From CAKOSP01 sp964370755 (GTDB taxonomy: Bacteria > Bacillota_I > Bacilli_A > RF39 > UBA660): 11,156 nt of DNA. The stretch spans positions 1 to 11,156 of the forward strand of contig CAYJKL010000029.1 in assembly GCA_964370755.1 (NCBI GenBank), written 5' to 3'. This document shows positions 1-7,237 of this stretch, one piece after another. The stretch's first letter is position 1, and each line of letters begins with the position of its first letter. A program made the position numbers and the translations under genes. The notes below the pieces were generated by a model. The model did no database searches, had not been told where the DNA came from, and was given only the letters and a program-made list of their open reading frames with translations.

Positions 1-22
1 TTCTAGTTATTAGGGGGATATT

Positions 23-2239
23 ATGGAAAGTATACACGAAAAAATCAATTTTTTTATGAATGGATTTATTTTAGAAGCAAGTGATTTAGATAAAATAGAT
101 GATTTATCTAGTTATAATGATGTTTCTTTTGTAGATAGAGTAAGAAACATTATAAATACTGGAGAAGGTTTAGAAAATTATATTTATAGTAATAAAATAA
201 ATATTTTGGATTTAAAATCAAATCCAAATTTATCAGTATCTTTTGAATTATTACACGATAGATATAATTTATATCTAGGTGTTAGTAAAAAATTCATGGA
301 AAGCAAACATAGAGTATCCGGATATAAAACTAATTTAAGAGAATCTTTTAGTAATTTATTCTTAGTTTTAGAAAATTTAAATAAAAAAGGTTGTCCTAGT
401 TCAGTTAATTATAAAACTTATTTTACAAGTAAAAAAAGATATTTAGAACTTCTTAAAGTATATAAAAAATTTAGTGATTTAATTAATGACACTAGTATAA
501 ATTACATACTAGATCCTTTCTTACTTGCAGAATACAATATTTGTTTAGAAGAAGGTAAAAATAAACTTGAAGAATTTGAAGAATTATTACAATCTAATGC
601 TAATATTGAGTATTTAGATGAGTTTACTATATTAAAAACTCAGTTTTCAAAATTTAGTTTACCATTTGATTTACTAAAACATTTAGACGAATTATATTTT
701 AAAAATGCACTAGACTTAGGAATAGAAAATAGTTATGATTTTAGTATAACTTTAACCGTAAATCAACTTGAAAAGTTAGGTAACGTTACTTTAAATAGTG
801 TTTCCAAAGCTAAAATTAATCCTGAAGTATTTGCTCAAGTTTACACTATAAGAAAAAAACTTTCAGAATACAAAAAGTATCCAAGTGGAGTATTTGAACT
901 TACTAAAAATATGGCTGATTTTATTAAAAGAATTTCTAAGTTTAAAAGTAAACTTTTAAGTGAAAAAGTATTTTCTGAAAGTTTAGATGACCTTTACAAA
1001 GATTATCTAGTACTTAATAAAACTATCATAAGTAGTTGTGGTAATGTTAGATTAACTGATGTAAAACCATTTAAAAACACAATGTTTATTCAAGATTTTC
1101 TTAATAGCGTTAATTATATTAAAGTACTAGCAGAAGATAGAAAAATGTGTGACTATGATATATATTTAATAAAATCTTTTGTAAATAAATTTAGTGAAGA
1201 TTATTTTGATAAGTGTGATAAATATTTACATAACTTAGGAGAAGAAGTAGCTAGTTATGAAACTCTTCTTGATGATATAAAAAGAGTTTTAACTAATAAA
1301 AATATTACATTTGAAAAATGGGTAGCATTGTATGATCATAGTGAGTACAAAGAGTTATATCCAGCAGCACTAGAGTATCAACTTTTATTAAATGAACGCA
1401 AAATATTTATGAAAGAAAAGGAACGTAGTGATAAAAGAAAACTTCCTAGTATAACTAGAAAAATTATAGCATCTGAGTTAAGAAGTGAAAAAGATGAAAT
1501 GAAAATTACTTCATATAAAGAAAAAATTATGGATAATTTATATTTACTTAGTAATAAAGAAGTATATAGTGCCTATAGTATAATTAAAGAAAAATCAAAA
1601 AATTTTGGTTTTGAATTTAATTTAACAGATACTCTTAAAAGTGATATAAGAGAATATTTTAAATTACTAAGTGATTCTATAGATAGTAAAGAATTAGAAA
1701 AAAAGAAAGTTAAATTATTAAAAAGATTTAATATGAATTTTATGATTTTATTAGATAGTAGTATAGCGCAGTCATACATAAATAAATATTACAATGAAAT
1801 TATGTCATCTAGTGTTATTTTAGAAGATATGCCTTATAAAAATAAAATGAATTTTAGAACACAAATTAAAGATATATCAGGTTCTAAAACTATTAAATCA
1901 GGAGAAACTGAAATAATAATTAAAGACAAAATAGAAGAGTTCTGTGATATAAATAACGTTATTGATTATGACGGAAGTTTCATCTCTAGTGATTATATAG
2001 ATTCTTCTAATATAAGACTAATACTAGGAACTAGCACTATTTTAAATACACATGTAAATGACACAATAAGAGCAATTCAGTGTACTTCTGAAGATAGAGT
2101 ATGGTTTACTAGAAAAAATAGAGAAAGTCTAGTTAATATGATGCATGCATTTAATTTAAGTTCATTATATAGTAAAAAAGAAGAAATTAATTTCTCAGAA
2201 ATAATAAATAATTTTAAGAAAGTAAAAAAGCATTCGTGA
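23..2239 (+). CDS. Large cytoplasmic protein of unknown function (738 aa)
   Basis: I do not recognise this protein. It has 738 residues, is rich in Lys, Glu, Leu, Ser and Asn, and lacks an N-terminal signal or any clear membrane-spanning segment, so it is probably soluble and cytoplasmic. Long stretches are predicted by eye to be alpha-helical with charged, heptad-like patterns (for example around residues 170-200 and 460-580), while the last ~120 residues look more mixed. I see no P-loop, metal-binding cluster or catalytic signature. The ATG at 23 is supported by the AGGGGG Shine-Dalgarno at 12-17. The gene ends in TGA followed directly by in-frame TAA, and a terminator covers the stop. Codon use is as AT-rich as the neighbours, with nothing pointing to recent transfer. 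The promoter would lie outside the window. A structural or scaffold role is possible but not supported by any motif. Confidence 0.85.
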   Translation: MESIHEKINFFMNGFILEASDLDKIDDLSSYNDVSFVDRVRNIINTGEGLENYIYSNKINILDLKSNPNLSVSFELLHDRYNLYLGVSKKFMESKHRVSGYKTNLRESFSNLFLVLENLNKKGCPSSVNYKTYFTSKKRYLELLKVYKKFSDLINDTSINYILDPFLLAEYNICLEEGKNKLEEFEELLQSNANIEYLDEFTILKTQFSKFSLPFDLLKHLDELYFKNALDLGIENSYDFSITLTVNQLEKLGNVTLNSVSKAKINPEVFAQVYTIRKKLSEYKKYPSGVFELTKNMADFIKRISKFKSKLLSEKVFSESLDDLYKDYLVLNKTIISSCGNVRLTDVKPFKNTMFIQDFLNSVNYIKVLAEDRKMCDYDIYLIKSFVNKFSEDYFDKCDKYLHNLGEEVASYETLLDDIKRVLTNKNITFEKWVALYDHSEYKELYPAALEYQLLLNERKIFMKEKERSDKRKLPSITRKIIASELRSEKDEMKITSYKEKIMDNLYLLSNKEVYSAYSIIKEKSKNFGFEFNLTDTLKSDIREYFKLLSDSIDSKELEKKKVKLLKRFNMNFMILLDSSIAQSYINKYYNEIMSSSVILEDMPYKNKMNFRTQIKDISGSKTIKSGETEIIIKDKIEEFCDINNVIDYDGSFISSDYIDSSNIRLILGTSTILNTHVNDTIRAIQCTSEDRVWFTRKNRESLVNMMHAFNLSSLYSKKEEINFSEIINNFKKVKKHS

Positions 2240-2252
2240 TAATGCTTTTTTT
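2224..2252 (+). terminator. Rho-independent terminator overlapping the stop codon of the 738-aa gene
   Basis: The arms AAAAAGCATT and AATGCTTTTT pair around a six-base loop (2235-2240), and the 3' arm runs into a T tract. The stop codon TGA (2237-2239) sits in the loop. The A-run on one side and T-run on the other mean it could work in both directions. Confidence 0.8.
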
Positions 2253-2253
2253 A

Positions 2254-2282
2254 TTGAATAAAATCCATAAATATGGTAATAT
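2254..2282 (+). promoter_or_regulatory. Putative sigma-A promoter for the first surface-protein gene
   Basis: TTGAAT at 2254-2259 and TAATAT at 2277-2282 are separated by 17 bp, and TGG stands directly before the -10 hexamer (extended -10). Each hexamer matches the consensus at four of six positions. The predicted start near 2289 would give a ~60-nt leader to the ATG at 2350. The placement just after the upstream terminator supports it, but no experimental signal is visible. Confidence 0.45.
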
Positions 2283-2349
2283 TTATAGTATAGAGAGTAC
2301 AGTTAATAATAAGCAGTGCTTACTTATTTCTTTATGAAAGGACAATAAA

Positions 2350-4215
2350 ATGAACAAAAAATTAAGATATTCTTTACTAACAATTGTAGGTGCTTTACTA
2401 GTTATAACACTAACAATTACATATGGGTATTTTGATAGTATAGTTGGAGATGGTGCTACTACTAATGTAGATATCATATCAGATTTACCAACTTCATTAG
2501 AATTTATAAAAGGAGACGATATAAGTCTTGAGATAAATCCTAAGACATTAACTGAAGGTGGTAGCAACGTAACTGGAACAACAACGTCTACTGCAAAACT
2601 TTACGTTGCACAAACAGCACCAAGCGTTACCGAGAATTATCATGTGTATTTTGAAGTTACTGAAAATACTTTCGAGTATACAACTGCAGATAAAAAACCA
2701 GAAATGATTTTAACTGTAAGTGGACCAAATGGTGACGTTACAAGTTTGGCGGGTCTTAAATATGTTAGTTCTACAGATGCTGTAACAGGAGACACTATAA
2801 GTGGATTTGATATTACAACATTTACTGGAGTACTTAGAATAAAGGAAAACGAAGAAATAACGGGTCTTGCAACTGAAACAATAACTGAAGACTGGACAAT
2901 AACAATTACATTTGTAAACTTAACAACTGACCAAAGTGACAACATGAGCAAAAAATTAACTACTGATTTCATGTTAAAAAAGGAAATGGTAAATGGAATT
3001 GCTCTAGATACTTATGATGCTCTAGTGCCTGTTCAAGTAGAATCAGATGGAAGCAGCACGACATCTAGTTCGCAAAGTTTATCTTATGCAGATTATGAAA
3101 ATAAAATATGGGCTAATGCAGTTCTAACAACTGATGCAACTAGAGATGAATACTTAAACGCAGGCGCTGGAACAACTGTAGATAATAATGACGTACAAGG
3201 TTATTATGTATGGATACCAAGATATAAATATTATACAAATGCAGATGGAAGTACAACTGTTGAATTAGAAAGTGCATCAACACCTAAATCAACTGGAAGT
3301 GGAGCAAATGGCGAATTTCTAACTCATCCAGCATTTACTACTGAAAGTGGAGAAGAAATAGAAGGTTTTTGGGTATCTAAGTACCTACTAAGTACTGCAG
3401 ATAATAGTACACAATATGAGCTTGGGCATAAAAAAATGCTTTATTCTTTACCAGGGAATAATGCGTACATGTATAATGATATAAGTTATTATGATACTTA
3501 TGGTACGTTATTCGAAAGTGAAAAAACAAATTTTGTTGATGTAGCAAATATAGCACTTTCTAGCTATAATTACCCACAAACTGTTGCTACAGATTTGGAA
3601 ACCCAGGCAGTAGATGTATTAGCAAATAGTCCGTATGGCATAGATAATTCAGTTGCTACTGATGTATTTCCATATATAACAGGAACTACAACAGGTATTA
3701 CAACTAATGGTAATATAAGTGGAGTGTATGATTACATCACTCTTGGCAGTAACAGTTCGTCAAATAAAATTAACAATACAAAGAAGGGTTACAACACTAT
3801 ACAAATAACTGATACATTGCCACCAATAGGGTACGTTACTACTTTTTTTGATAGTAATATAAGTGGGTACGCAAGCGTATTTGGTAGTGGTACTATAAAT
3901 TTACTATATAAAGAACTTATTTCAGGTCAATTTGCAGGCAACTCTCCCTACGGGAGTGTGCTTGAACACTATATTGAATCCAGTGTTATTAATAGTAGCG
4001 ATTCAATTTTCAGTGAAATAAATATGGATAAAGATACAGGAAAATTTGAACTAACTCCAAAAATTTCTAATAACTATTATGGAGGCGTAGTTTATTCAGA
4101 GGACTTAATTTTTTATGTAAAAGATACCGGAACTGGCCTATACTCAGAAGATGTTATTGTCACTGTGGAAATAACTAGCAATAACTATAAAGGCGCAAGG
4201 GCTGTTATTAAATAA
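2350..4215 (+). CDS. Secreted/surface protein: SipW-type-like signal, shared N-terminal domain, C-terminal lectin/FGE-like region
   Basis: This is a 621-aa exported protein. Residues 1-28 form a basic n-region and hydrophobic core ending in TYGYF, resembling the signal segment of TasA/camelysin-type (SipW-dependent) proteins. Residues ~30-210 are a Thr/Ser/Asn-rich, beta-type domain shared with the genes at 4272 and 9577 (motifs TEGG at 68-71, EDWT at 180-183, TTDFML at 204-209). From residue 281 the sequence runs YYVWIPRYKY, then THPAF, then GFWVSKY, later PYGI near 428 and NISGVYDY near 455, ending YKGARAVIK. By recollection of the family this order resembles surface/phage-type C-type-lectin/FGE-like domains, but the usual Trp-rich GGAWE segment is absent. 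Residues ~540-611 look like an Ig/cadherin-like beta domain (FYVKD near the middle). There are no cysteines and no LPxTG. An AAAGGA site (2337-2342) supports the ATG. No terminator follows, so it is probably co-transcribed with its paralog at 4272. The ligand is unknown. Confidence 0.85.
   Translation: MNKKLRYSLLTIVGALLVITLTITYGYFDSIVGDGATTNVDIISDLPTSLEFIKGDDISLEINPKTLTEGGSNVTGTTTSTAKLYVAQTAPSVTENYHVYFEVTENTFEYTTADKKPEMILTVSGPNGDVTSLAGLKYVSSTDAVTGDTISGFDITTFTGVLRIKENEEITGLATETITEDWTITITFVNLTTDQSDNMSKKLTTDFMLKKEMVNGIALDTYDALVPVQVESDGSSTTSSSQSLSYADYENKIWANAVLTTDATRDEYLNAGAGTTVDNNDVQGYYVWIPRYKYYTNADGSTTVELESASTPKSTGSGANGEFLTHPAFTTESGEEIEGFWVSKYLLSTADNSTQYELGHKKMLYSLPGNNAYMYNDISYYDTYGTLFESEKTNFVDVANIALSSYNYPQTVATDLETQAVDVLANSPYGIDNSVATDVFPYITGTTTGITTNGNISGVYDYITLGSNSSSNKINNTKKGYNTIQITDTLPPIGYVTTFFDSNISGYASVFGSGTINLLYKELISGQFAGNSPYGSVLEHYIESSVINSSDSIFSEINMDKDTGKFELTPKISNNYYGGVVYSEDLIFYVKDTGTGLYSEDVIVTVEITSNNYKGARAVIK
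3190..3408 (+). repeat. Near-identical 219-bp tract, copy 1 (paired with 5103-5321)
   Basis: Codons 281-353 of the first surface gene match codons 278-350 of the second with 10 mismatches over 219 nt (about 95% identity), including a 92-nt run without mismatch (3247-3338 versus 5160-5251). Seven of the ten differences are synonymous. The flanking sequence in both directions is much more diverged. Confidence 0.9.
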
Positions 4216-4271
4216 AATCAAAATAGTTAAATCAATTACAATAAAACATATATGTCATACCGGAGGTTAAG

Positions 4272-6131
4272 ATGATAAAAAAATATAGAAAGACTTTACT
4301 TATTATTATTGGTGTACTACTAGTAGCTACATTAAGTATTACTTATGCTTATTTTGGAGGTATTGTAGGCTCTGGAGCAAACACTGACATAAATATAACA
4401 GGTGAAGCAGTTACTAAACTTTCATTTTCAAAAGGTAACACAATAAGCCTTAATTTAAATCCTAGTAATGTAACTGAGGGTGGAGGAAATATAAGTGATA
4501 GTACTACTTCAACAGCAACCCTTTTTGTTGCAAATGCAGTAGCAAGTGAAACAAAATACTACCAGGCATACTTTTTTATAGAAAATAATACATTTATATA
4601 CACAACTCCCGAAAAAAAACCAGAAATAATACTATCAATAACTGGGCCAAACGGAGATATTACTAGTTTAGATGGTTTAGATTATGTAAGTGCAGTAGAT
4701 GCAGTTAGTGGCGAAACTATTTCCGGTTTTGATATAACAACATATGATGGCTTAATAAGGCTAAAAGAAGATGAAGAAATTAGTGGTACAAGTGGTCAAA
4801 CAGTAGAAGAAGATTGGACTGTGAGAGTAACATTTGTAAATTTAGATTCAAATCAATCTTTAAATGCAAATAAAAAAATGTCAACAGATTTTATTCTTAG
4901 AGCAAATAAAATAACTGGAGTAGTGCCAGATACATATAGTTCACTTGTTCCAGTTAAGGTAAACACAGATGGATCTAATGAAACAATAAGTAGAATAGAT
5001 CCAGAATATTCAGATTATGAAAACAAAGTTTGGGCAAATGCCGTTTTAACCACTACTAATAGTTACTCAGATAGCAATTATGGTACCGAGGTTTCTGAAA
5101 ATGACATACAAGGCTATTATGTATGGATACCAAGGTATAAATATTATACAAATGCAGACGGAAGTACAACTGTTGAATTAGAAAGTGCATCAACACCTAA
5201 ATCAACTGGAAGTGGAGCAAATGGCGAATTTCTAACTCATCCAGCATTTACCACTGAAAGTGGAGAGGAAATAGAAGGCTTTTGGATATCTAAGTACCTA
5301 CTAAGCACTGAAGATAATAGTGCTCAGTTTGATGAAACAAAAAATGAAATGCTATATTCATTACCAGGAAAAAATGCATATATGTATAACGAAACACCAT
5401 ATTTTTTTGATGGAGTAGAGTTGCCTAGCGAGAGTATTGAATATGGAAAATTAATAAACAATCTTGATATACACTCAGTCTTTAATATAATTGGAGATAA
5501 TGAAGTGACATTAATAAACACCAATGAAACTTCCGCGCTAAATATACTTTCAAAAAGTTCATATGGCATAACTAATAATGTTGCTACAGATACTTTTCCT
5601 TATAATACTGGAGTGACAGAATCTATTACTACTAGCGGAAATGTAAGCGGAGTTAGCGATCACATAAATTTTGGAAGTTCTACCACCGATACAGTAAGAG
5701 TAAGTAATAATTTAAATAACAATAACATAGTAAAACGGTTAAATCTCGAAGGCCCAATAAATATAGCACCATACTACATTAGAACCAATATAGTTTCAAA
5801 TATTTCTGGAGCAACTGGTTTACTAAAAATATCTCAAATTCAGTCTGAAGCAAGAATCGAGGAAAAATTTATAGATCCAGAAGATAAATCACTATTTTGT
5901 ACATTGATTGAGCCAACTATAAATGAAAAATATTTATTGGAAATTGATCCTGACACATGCGAAGTAATAATAACTATTAAAGTAGACGCTATTGAGTATT
6001 ACGATAATATCACAGGGAAAATATCTTATAGAGTGAAAGCTTCAGATGGTACACATGATACGGTTTCTCCAGGAACTGTTGTATATTATCATAACTACGA
6101 TTACAAAGGTGCTAGAGCTGTAATAAAATAA
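4272..6131 (+). CDS. Secreted/surface protein, tandem paralog of the 2350 gene
   Basis: This 619-aa protein has the same architecture as its upstream neighbour. A basic hydrophobic segment ends in SITYAYF (residues ~22-28), followed by the shared N-terminal domain to residue ~208 (TEGGGN, FDIT, EDWT, TDFIL). A lectin/FGE-like stretch starts at residue 278 (YYVWIPRYKY, THPAF, GFWISKY), continues through SYGI near 430 and NVSGVSDH near 457, and ends with the same YKGARAVIK tail. Residues ~525-605 look like an Ig/cadherin-like domain (DPED near its start, VKASDGTHD near its end). They contain the protein's only two cysteines, about residues 543 and 563, a possible disulfide absent from the paralog. 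The start is set by a strong CGGAGG site at 4261-4266. The 56-bp gap from the upstream gene shows no terminator and no convincing promoter, implying one transcript. Transcription ends at the hairpin at 6141. An adhesive or matrix role is inference. Confidence 0.85.
   Translation: MIKKYRKTLLIIIGVLLVATLSITYAYFGGIVGSGANTDINITGEAVTKLSFSKGNTISLNLNPSNVTEGGGNISDSTTSTATLFVANAVASETKYYQAYFFIENNTFIYTTPEKKPEIILSITGPNGDITSLDGLDYVSAVDAVSGETISGFDITTYDGLIRLKEDEEISGTSGQTVEEDWTVRVTFVNLDSNQSLNANKKMSTDFILRANKITGVVPDTYSSLVPVKVNTDGSNETISRIDPEYSDYENKVWANAVLTTTNSYSDSNYGTEVSENDIQGYYVWIPRYKYYTNADGSTTVELESASTPKSTGSGANGEFLTHPAFTTESGEEIEGFWISKYLLSTEDNSAQFDETKNEMLYSLPGKNAYMYNETPYFFDGVELPSESIEYGKLINNLDIHSVFNIIGDNEVTLINTNETSALNILSKSSYGITNNVATDTFPYNTGVTESITTSGNVSGVSDHINFGSSTTDTVRVSNNLNNNNIVKRLNLEGPINIAPYYIRTNIVSNISGATGLLKISQIQSEARIEEKFIDPEDKSLFCTLIEPTINEKYLLEIDPDTCEVIITIKVDAIEYYDNITGKISYRVKASDGTHDTVSPGTVVYYHNYDYKGARAVIK
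5103..5321 (+). repeat. Near-identical 219-bp tract, copy 2 (paired with 3190-3408)
   Basis: This is the partner of the tract in the upstream paralog, in direct orientation with about 1.9 kb between the copies. It encodes the segment from DIQGYY through the THPAF and GFW motifs to DNS. Beyond 5321 the two genes quickly lose nucleotide similarity (SAQFDE versus STQYEL). Confidence 0.9.
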
Positions 6132-6140
6132 CTTAAATTA

Positions 6141-6172
6141 AGCCAAACTGTTTGACAGTTTGTCTTTTTTTT
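6141..6172 (+). terminator. Rho-independent terminator after the tandem surface genes
   Basis: CAAACTG (6144-6150) pairs with CAGTTTG (6156-6162) around a five-base loop, and flanking G-C and A-T pairs extend the stem past one mismatch. A run of eight T follows at 6165-6172. It lies 10 bp after the stop of the 4272 gene. Confidence 0.85.
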
Positions 6173-6180
6173 GGTAAAAT
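6152..6180 (+). promoter_or_regulatory. Strong sigma-A promoter for rplU, nested in the upstream terminator
   Basis: A perfect TTGACA (6152-6157) and TAAAAT (6175-6180) are separated by exactly 17 bp, with TGG immediately before the -10. The -35 element occupies the loop and first 3'-arm bases of the terminator hairpin at 6141-6172, so one stretch of DNA ends one transcript and starts the next. The predicted start is near 6187. Confidence 0.85.
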
Positions 6181-6186
6181 AAACAT

Positions 6187-6271
6187 GTTTTAATTCATTT
6201 TATTAAAACCGCACTAAAAAGGTTATAAGAGTTTACTCACCTTCAGGGCGCGACTTAAAAAATAGAGGAGG
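6187..6271 (+). ncRNA. Putative L21 ribosomal-protein leader (cis-regulatory)
   Basis: The ~90-nt 5' leader of rplU contains a hairpin: AGGT (6220-6223) pairs with ACCT (6239-6242), a five-base one-sided bulge TATAA follows, then GAG/CTC closes a TTTA loop. CCGCAC (6209-6214) lies upstream, and CAGGGCGCG (6244-6252) lies downstream. From memory, this order of motifs fits the L21 leader described upstream of rplU in Bacilli, which is thought to give autogenous control by L21. The GC-rich motifs stand out from the AT-rich surroundings. A covariance-model search would settle it. Confidence 0.7.
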
Positions 6272-6277
6272 TATGAA

Positions 6278-6577
6278 ATGAAAGCTATATTCGAAACAGG
6301 TGGAAAACAATATTACGTTTCTGAAGGAGACAAAATTTATGTTGAAAAACTTGATGTTGAAGCAGGATCTGATATTACTTTTGATAAAGTATTATTAGTA
6401 GATGGTAAAGCAGGTGTTCCTTACGTTGAAGGTGCTACTGTTGTATGTAACGTTGTAAAAAATGGTCGTGGGAAAAAGATAAAAGTGTTTAAATATAAAC
6501 CTAAGAAAAAATATCGTAAAACTCAAGGTCATCGTCAACCATATACTGCACTTGAAATCAAAAAAATTAATGGTTAA
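6278..6577 (+). CDS. rplU: 50S ribosomal protein L21
   Basis: L21 is a 23S rRNA-binding protein of the large subunit that contacts L20. The 99-residue protein matches the family's usual length of about 100. It opens with the typical KAIFETGGKQYYV and ends with the conserved basic tail containing KTQGHRQPYT near residues 82-91. The AGGAGGT site at 6265-6271 lies six bases before the ATG at 6278. An out-of-frame ATG at 6273 is too close to the Shine-Dalgarno and would encode only two residues. It is the first gene of the rplU-prp-rpmA unit, driven by the promoter at 6152 and probably autoregulated through the leader. Nothing unusual is seen in the protein. Confidence 0.98.
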   Translation: MKAIFETGGKQYYVSEGDKIYVEKLDVEAGSDITFDKVLLVDGKAGVPYVEGATVVCNVVKNGRGKKIKVFKYKPKKKYRKTQGHRQPYTALEIKKING

Positions 6578-6582
6578 TTAAT

Positions 6583-6879
6583 ATGATTAAAATTAATCAA
6601 GTTGGTAAAGTTATCAAGGTAACTGGTCATGCAAACTTTGCTGATTATGGTAAAGACATTGTATGTGCAAGTGTTTCAAGTATAATTTATACTACAGTAA
6701 ATGGAATATTTAGTTTTGATACAGATGCAGTAGAATTCATTGATAATGGTGATAAGATGATTATTACTATATTTAAAGAAAGTAAAGAAGTTAATATATT
6801 AATTGATAATATGTTTACACTACTAAAAGAATTAGAATCTAAGTATCCTAAAAATTTAAAAACTAGTAAAGGAGAATAA
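6583..6879 (+). CDS. prp: Ribosomal-processing cysteine protease Prp (YsxB family)
   Basis: Prp cleaves the N-terminal extension of ribosomal protein L27, an essential maturation step in staphylococci and related bacteria. The 98-residue protein has the family's catalytic pair: His16 in GHANFADYG and Cys28 in DIVCASVS, spaced 12 residues apart as in the characterised S. aureus enzyme. The gene lies between rplU and rpmA, as is usual in Bacillota. It starts five bases after the rplU stop codon, and no Shine-Dalgarno is visible there (upstream sequence is only A, T and a GG at 6552-6553), so translation is probably coupled to rplU. Its substrate is encoded three bases downstream. No other in-frame start upstream would be better. 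Confidence 0.96.
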   Translation: MIKINQVGKVIKVTGHANFADYGKDIVCASVSSIIYTTVNGIFSFDTDAVEFIDNGDKMIITIFKESKEVNILIDNMFTLLKELESKYPKNLKTSKGE

Positions 6880-6882
6880 GAA

Positions 6883-7170
6883 ATGTTATTTATTAATTTA
6901 AATATCCAAAGATTTGCCCATAAAAAAGGTCAATCATCAACTGATAACGGAAGAGACTCAGCTGGTAGAAGACTTGGAGCAAAATTATCTGATGGACAAT
7001 TTGCAACTGCTGGTTCAATTATTTATCGTCAAAGAGGAACAAAAATTTATCCTGGAACAAATGTAGGTATGGGAAAAGATCATACATTATTTGCTTTAAT
7101 TGATGGTATTGTTAAATTTGAAAGAAGCGGAAGAAAAAATAAAAAAGTAAGTGTATACGAAACTAAGTAG
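6883..7170 (+). CDS. rpmA: 50S ribosomal protein L27 with cleavable N-terminal extension
   Basis: L27 reaches with its N-terminus toward the peptidyl-transferase centre. The 95-residue protein carries the conserved core (NGRDSAGRRLGAK, then GSIIYRQRGTKIYPG and a LFALIDGIVKFER-type end). Its N-terminus has an extension before the mature AHKKG, ending IQRF|A, matching the Prp cleavage rule (cut between Phe and Ala). The extension is 11 residues rather than the nine of S. aureus, and Arg replaces the common aromatic or hydrophobic residue before the Phe. The AAAGGAG site at 6868-6874 lies inside the end of prp and supports the ATG at 6883. The stop codon TAG abuts the 3' arm of the following terminator. 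Confidence 0.98.
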   Translation: MLFINLNIQRFAHKKGQSSTDNGRDSAGRRLGAKLSDGQFATAGSIIYRQRGTKIYPGTNVGMGKDHTLFALIDGIVKFERSGRKNKKVSVYETK

Positions 7171-7184
7171 TATACTCTTTTTTT
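7149..7184 (+). terminator. Terminator of the rplU-prp-rpmA operon
   Basis: GTATAC (7153-7158) pairs with GTATAC (7170-7175); three more pairs (AAG with CTT) extend the stem past one mismatch, and a T run follows at 7178-7184. The 5' arm and the 11-base loop lie within the last rpmA codons. It separates the ribosomal operon from obgE. Confidence 0.7.
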
Positions 7185-7206
7185 ATAACAAATAAAAATA
7201 AAAGTA

Positions 7207-7215
7207 TGTTATAAT
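7207..7215 (+). promoter_or_regulatory. Extended -10 promoter of obgE
   Basis: TGT followed by a perfect TATAAT (7210-7215) forms an extended -10. No good -35 hexamer lies 16-18 bp upstream, which extended -10 promoters tolerate. Initiation near 7222 would leave a leader of only about 16 nt before the ATG at 7238. Confidence 0.65.
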
Positions 7216-7237
7216 ACTAGAAAGGAAGTTGATAAAA

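Noticed and set aside
2308..2328. Inverted repeat AATAAG/CTTATT in the leader of the first surface gene
   Set aside because: It is six weak pairs with a nine-base loop in very AT-rich DNA; such structures are expected by chance and no regulator site is recognisable.
2640..2972. Open frames on the minus strand within the surface genes (also 2283-2567 and 5324-5569) and within the 738-aa gene (1573-1779)
   Set aside because: They lie opposite well-supported genes, have no ribosome site I can see, and their translations show no family pattern; they are shadows of the sense codons.
4216..4271. Separate promoter between the tandem surface genes (TACAAT at 4237-4242)
   Set aside because: There is no -35 at proper spacing and no TG extension, unlike the other promoters here. 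Co-transcription is simpler.
3190..5321. Template/variable repeat pair of a diversity-generating retroelement
   Set aside because: The lectin-like fold invites the idea, but the matched tract is internal rather than at the 3' end, the mismatches are not adenine-directed (mostly synonymous transitions), and no reverse transcriptase is in the window.
6273..6281. Two-codon upstream frame ATG-AAA-TGA overlapping the rplU start
   Set aside because: The ATG is only one base after the Shine-Dalgarno, too close for efficient initiation. It follows from the base sequence around the real start and is probably chance.
7229..7237. TTG start for obgE at 7229
   Set aside because: It directly abuts the AAAGGAAG ribosome site, leaving no spacing. 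ATG 7238 gives the standard MFVDEL start of Obg.
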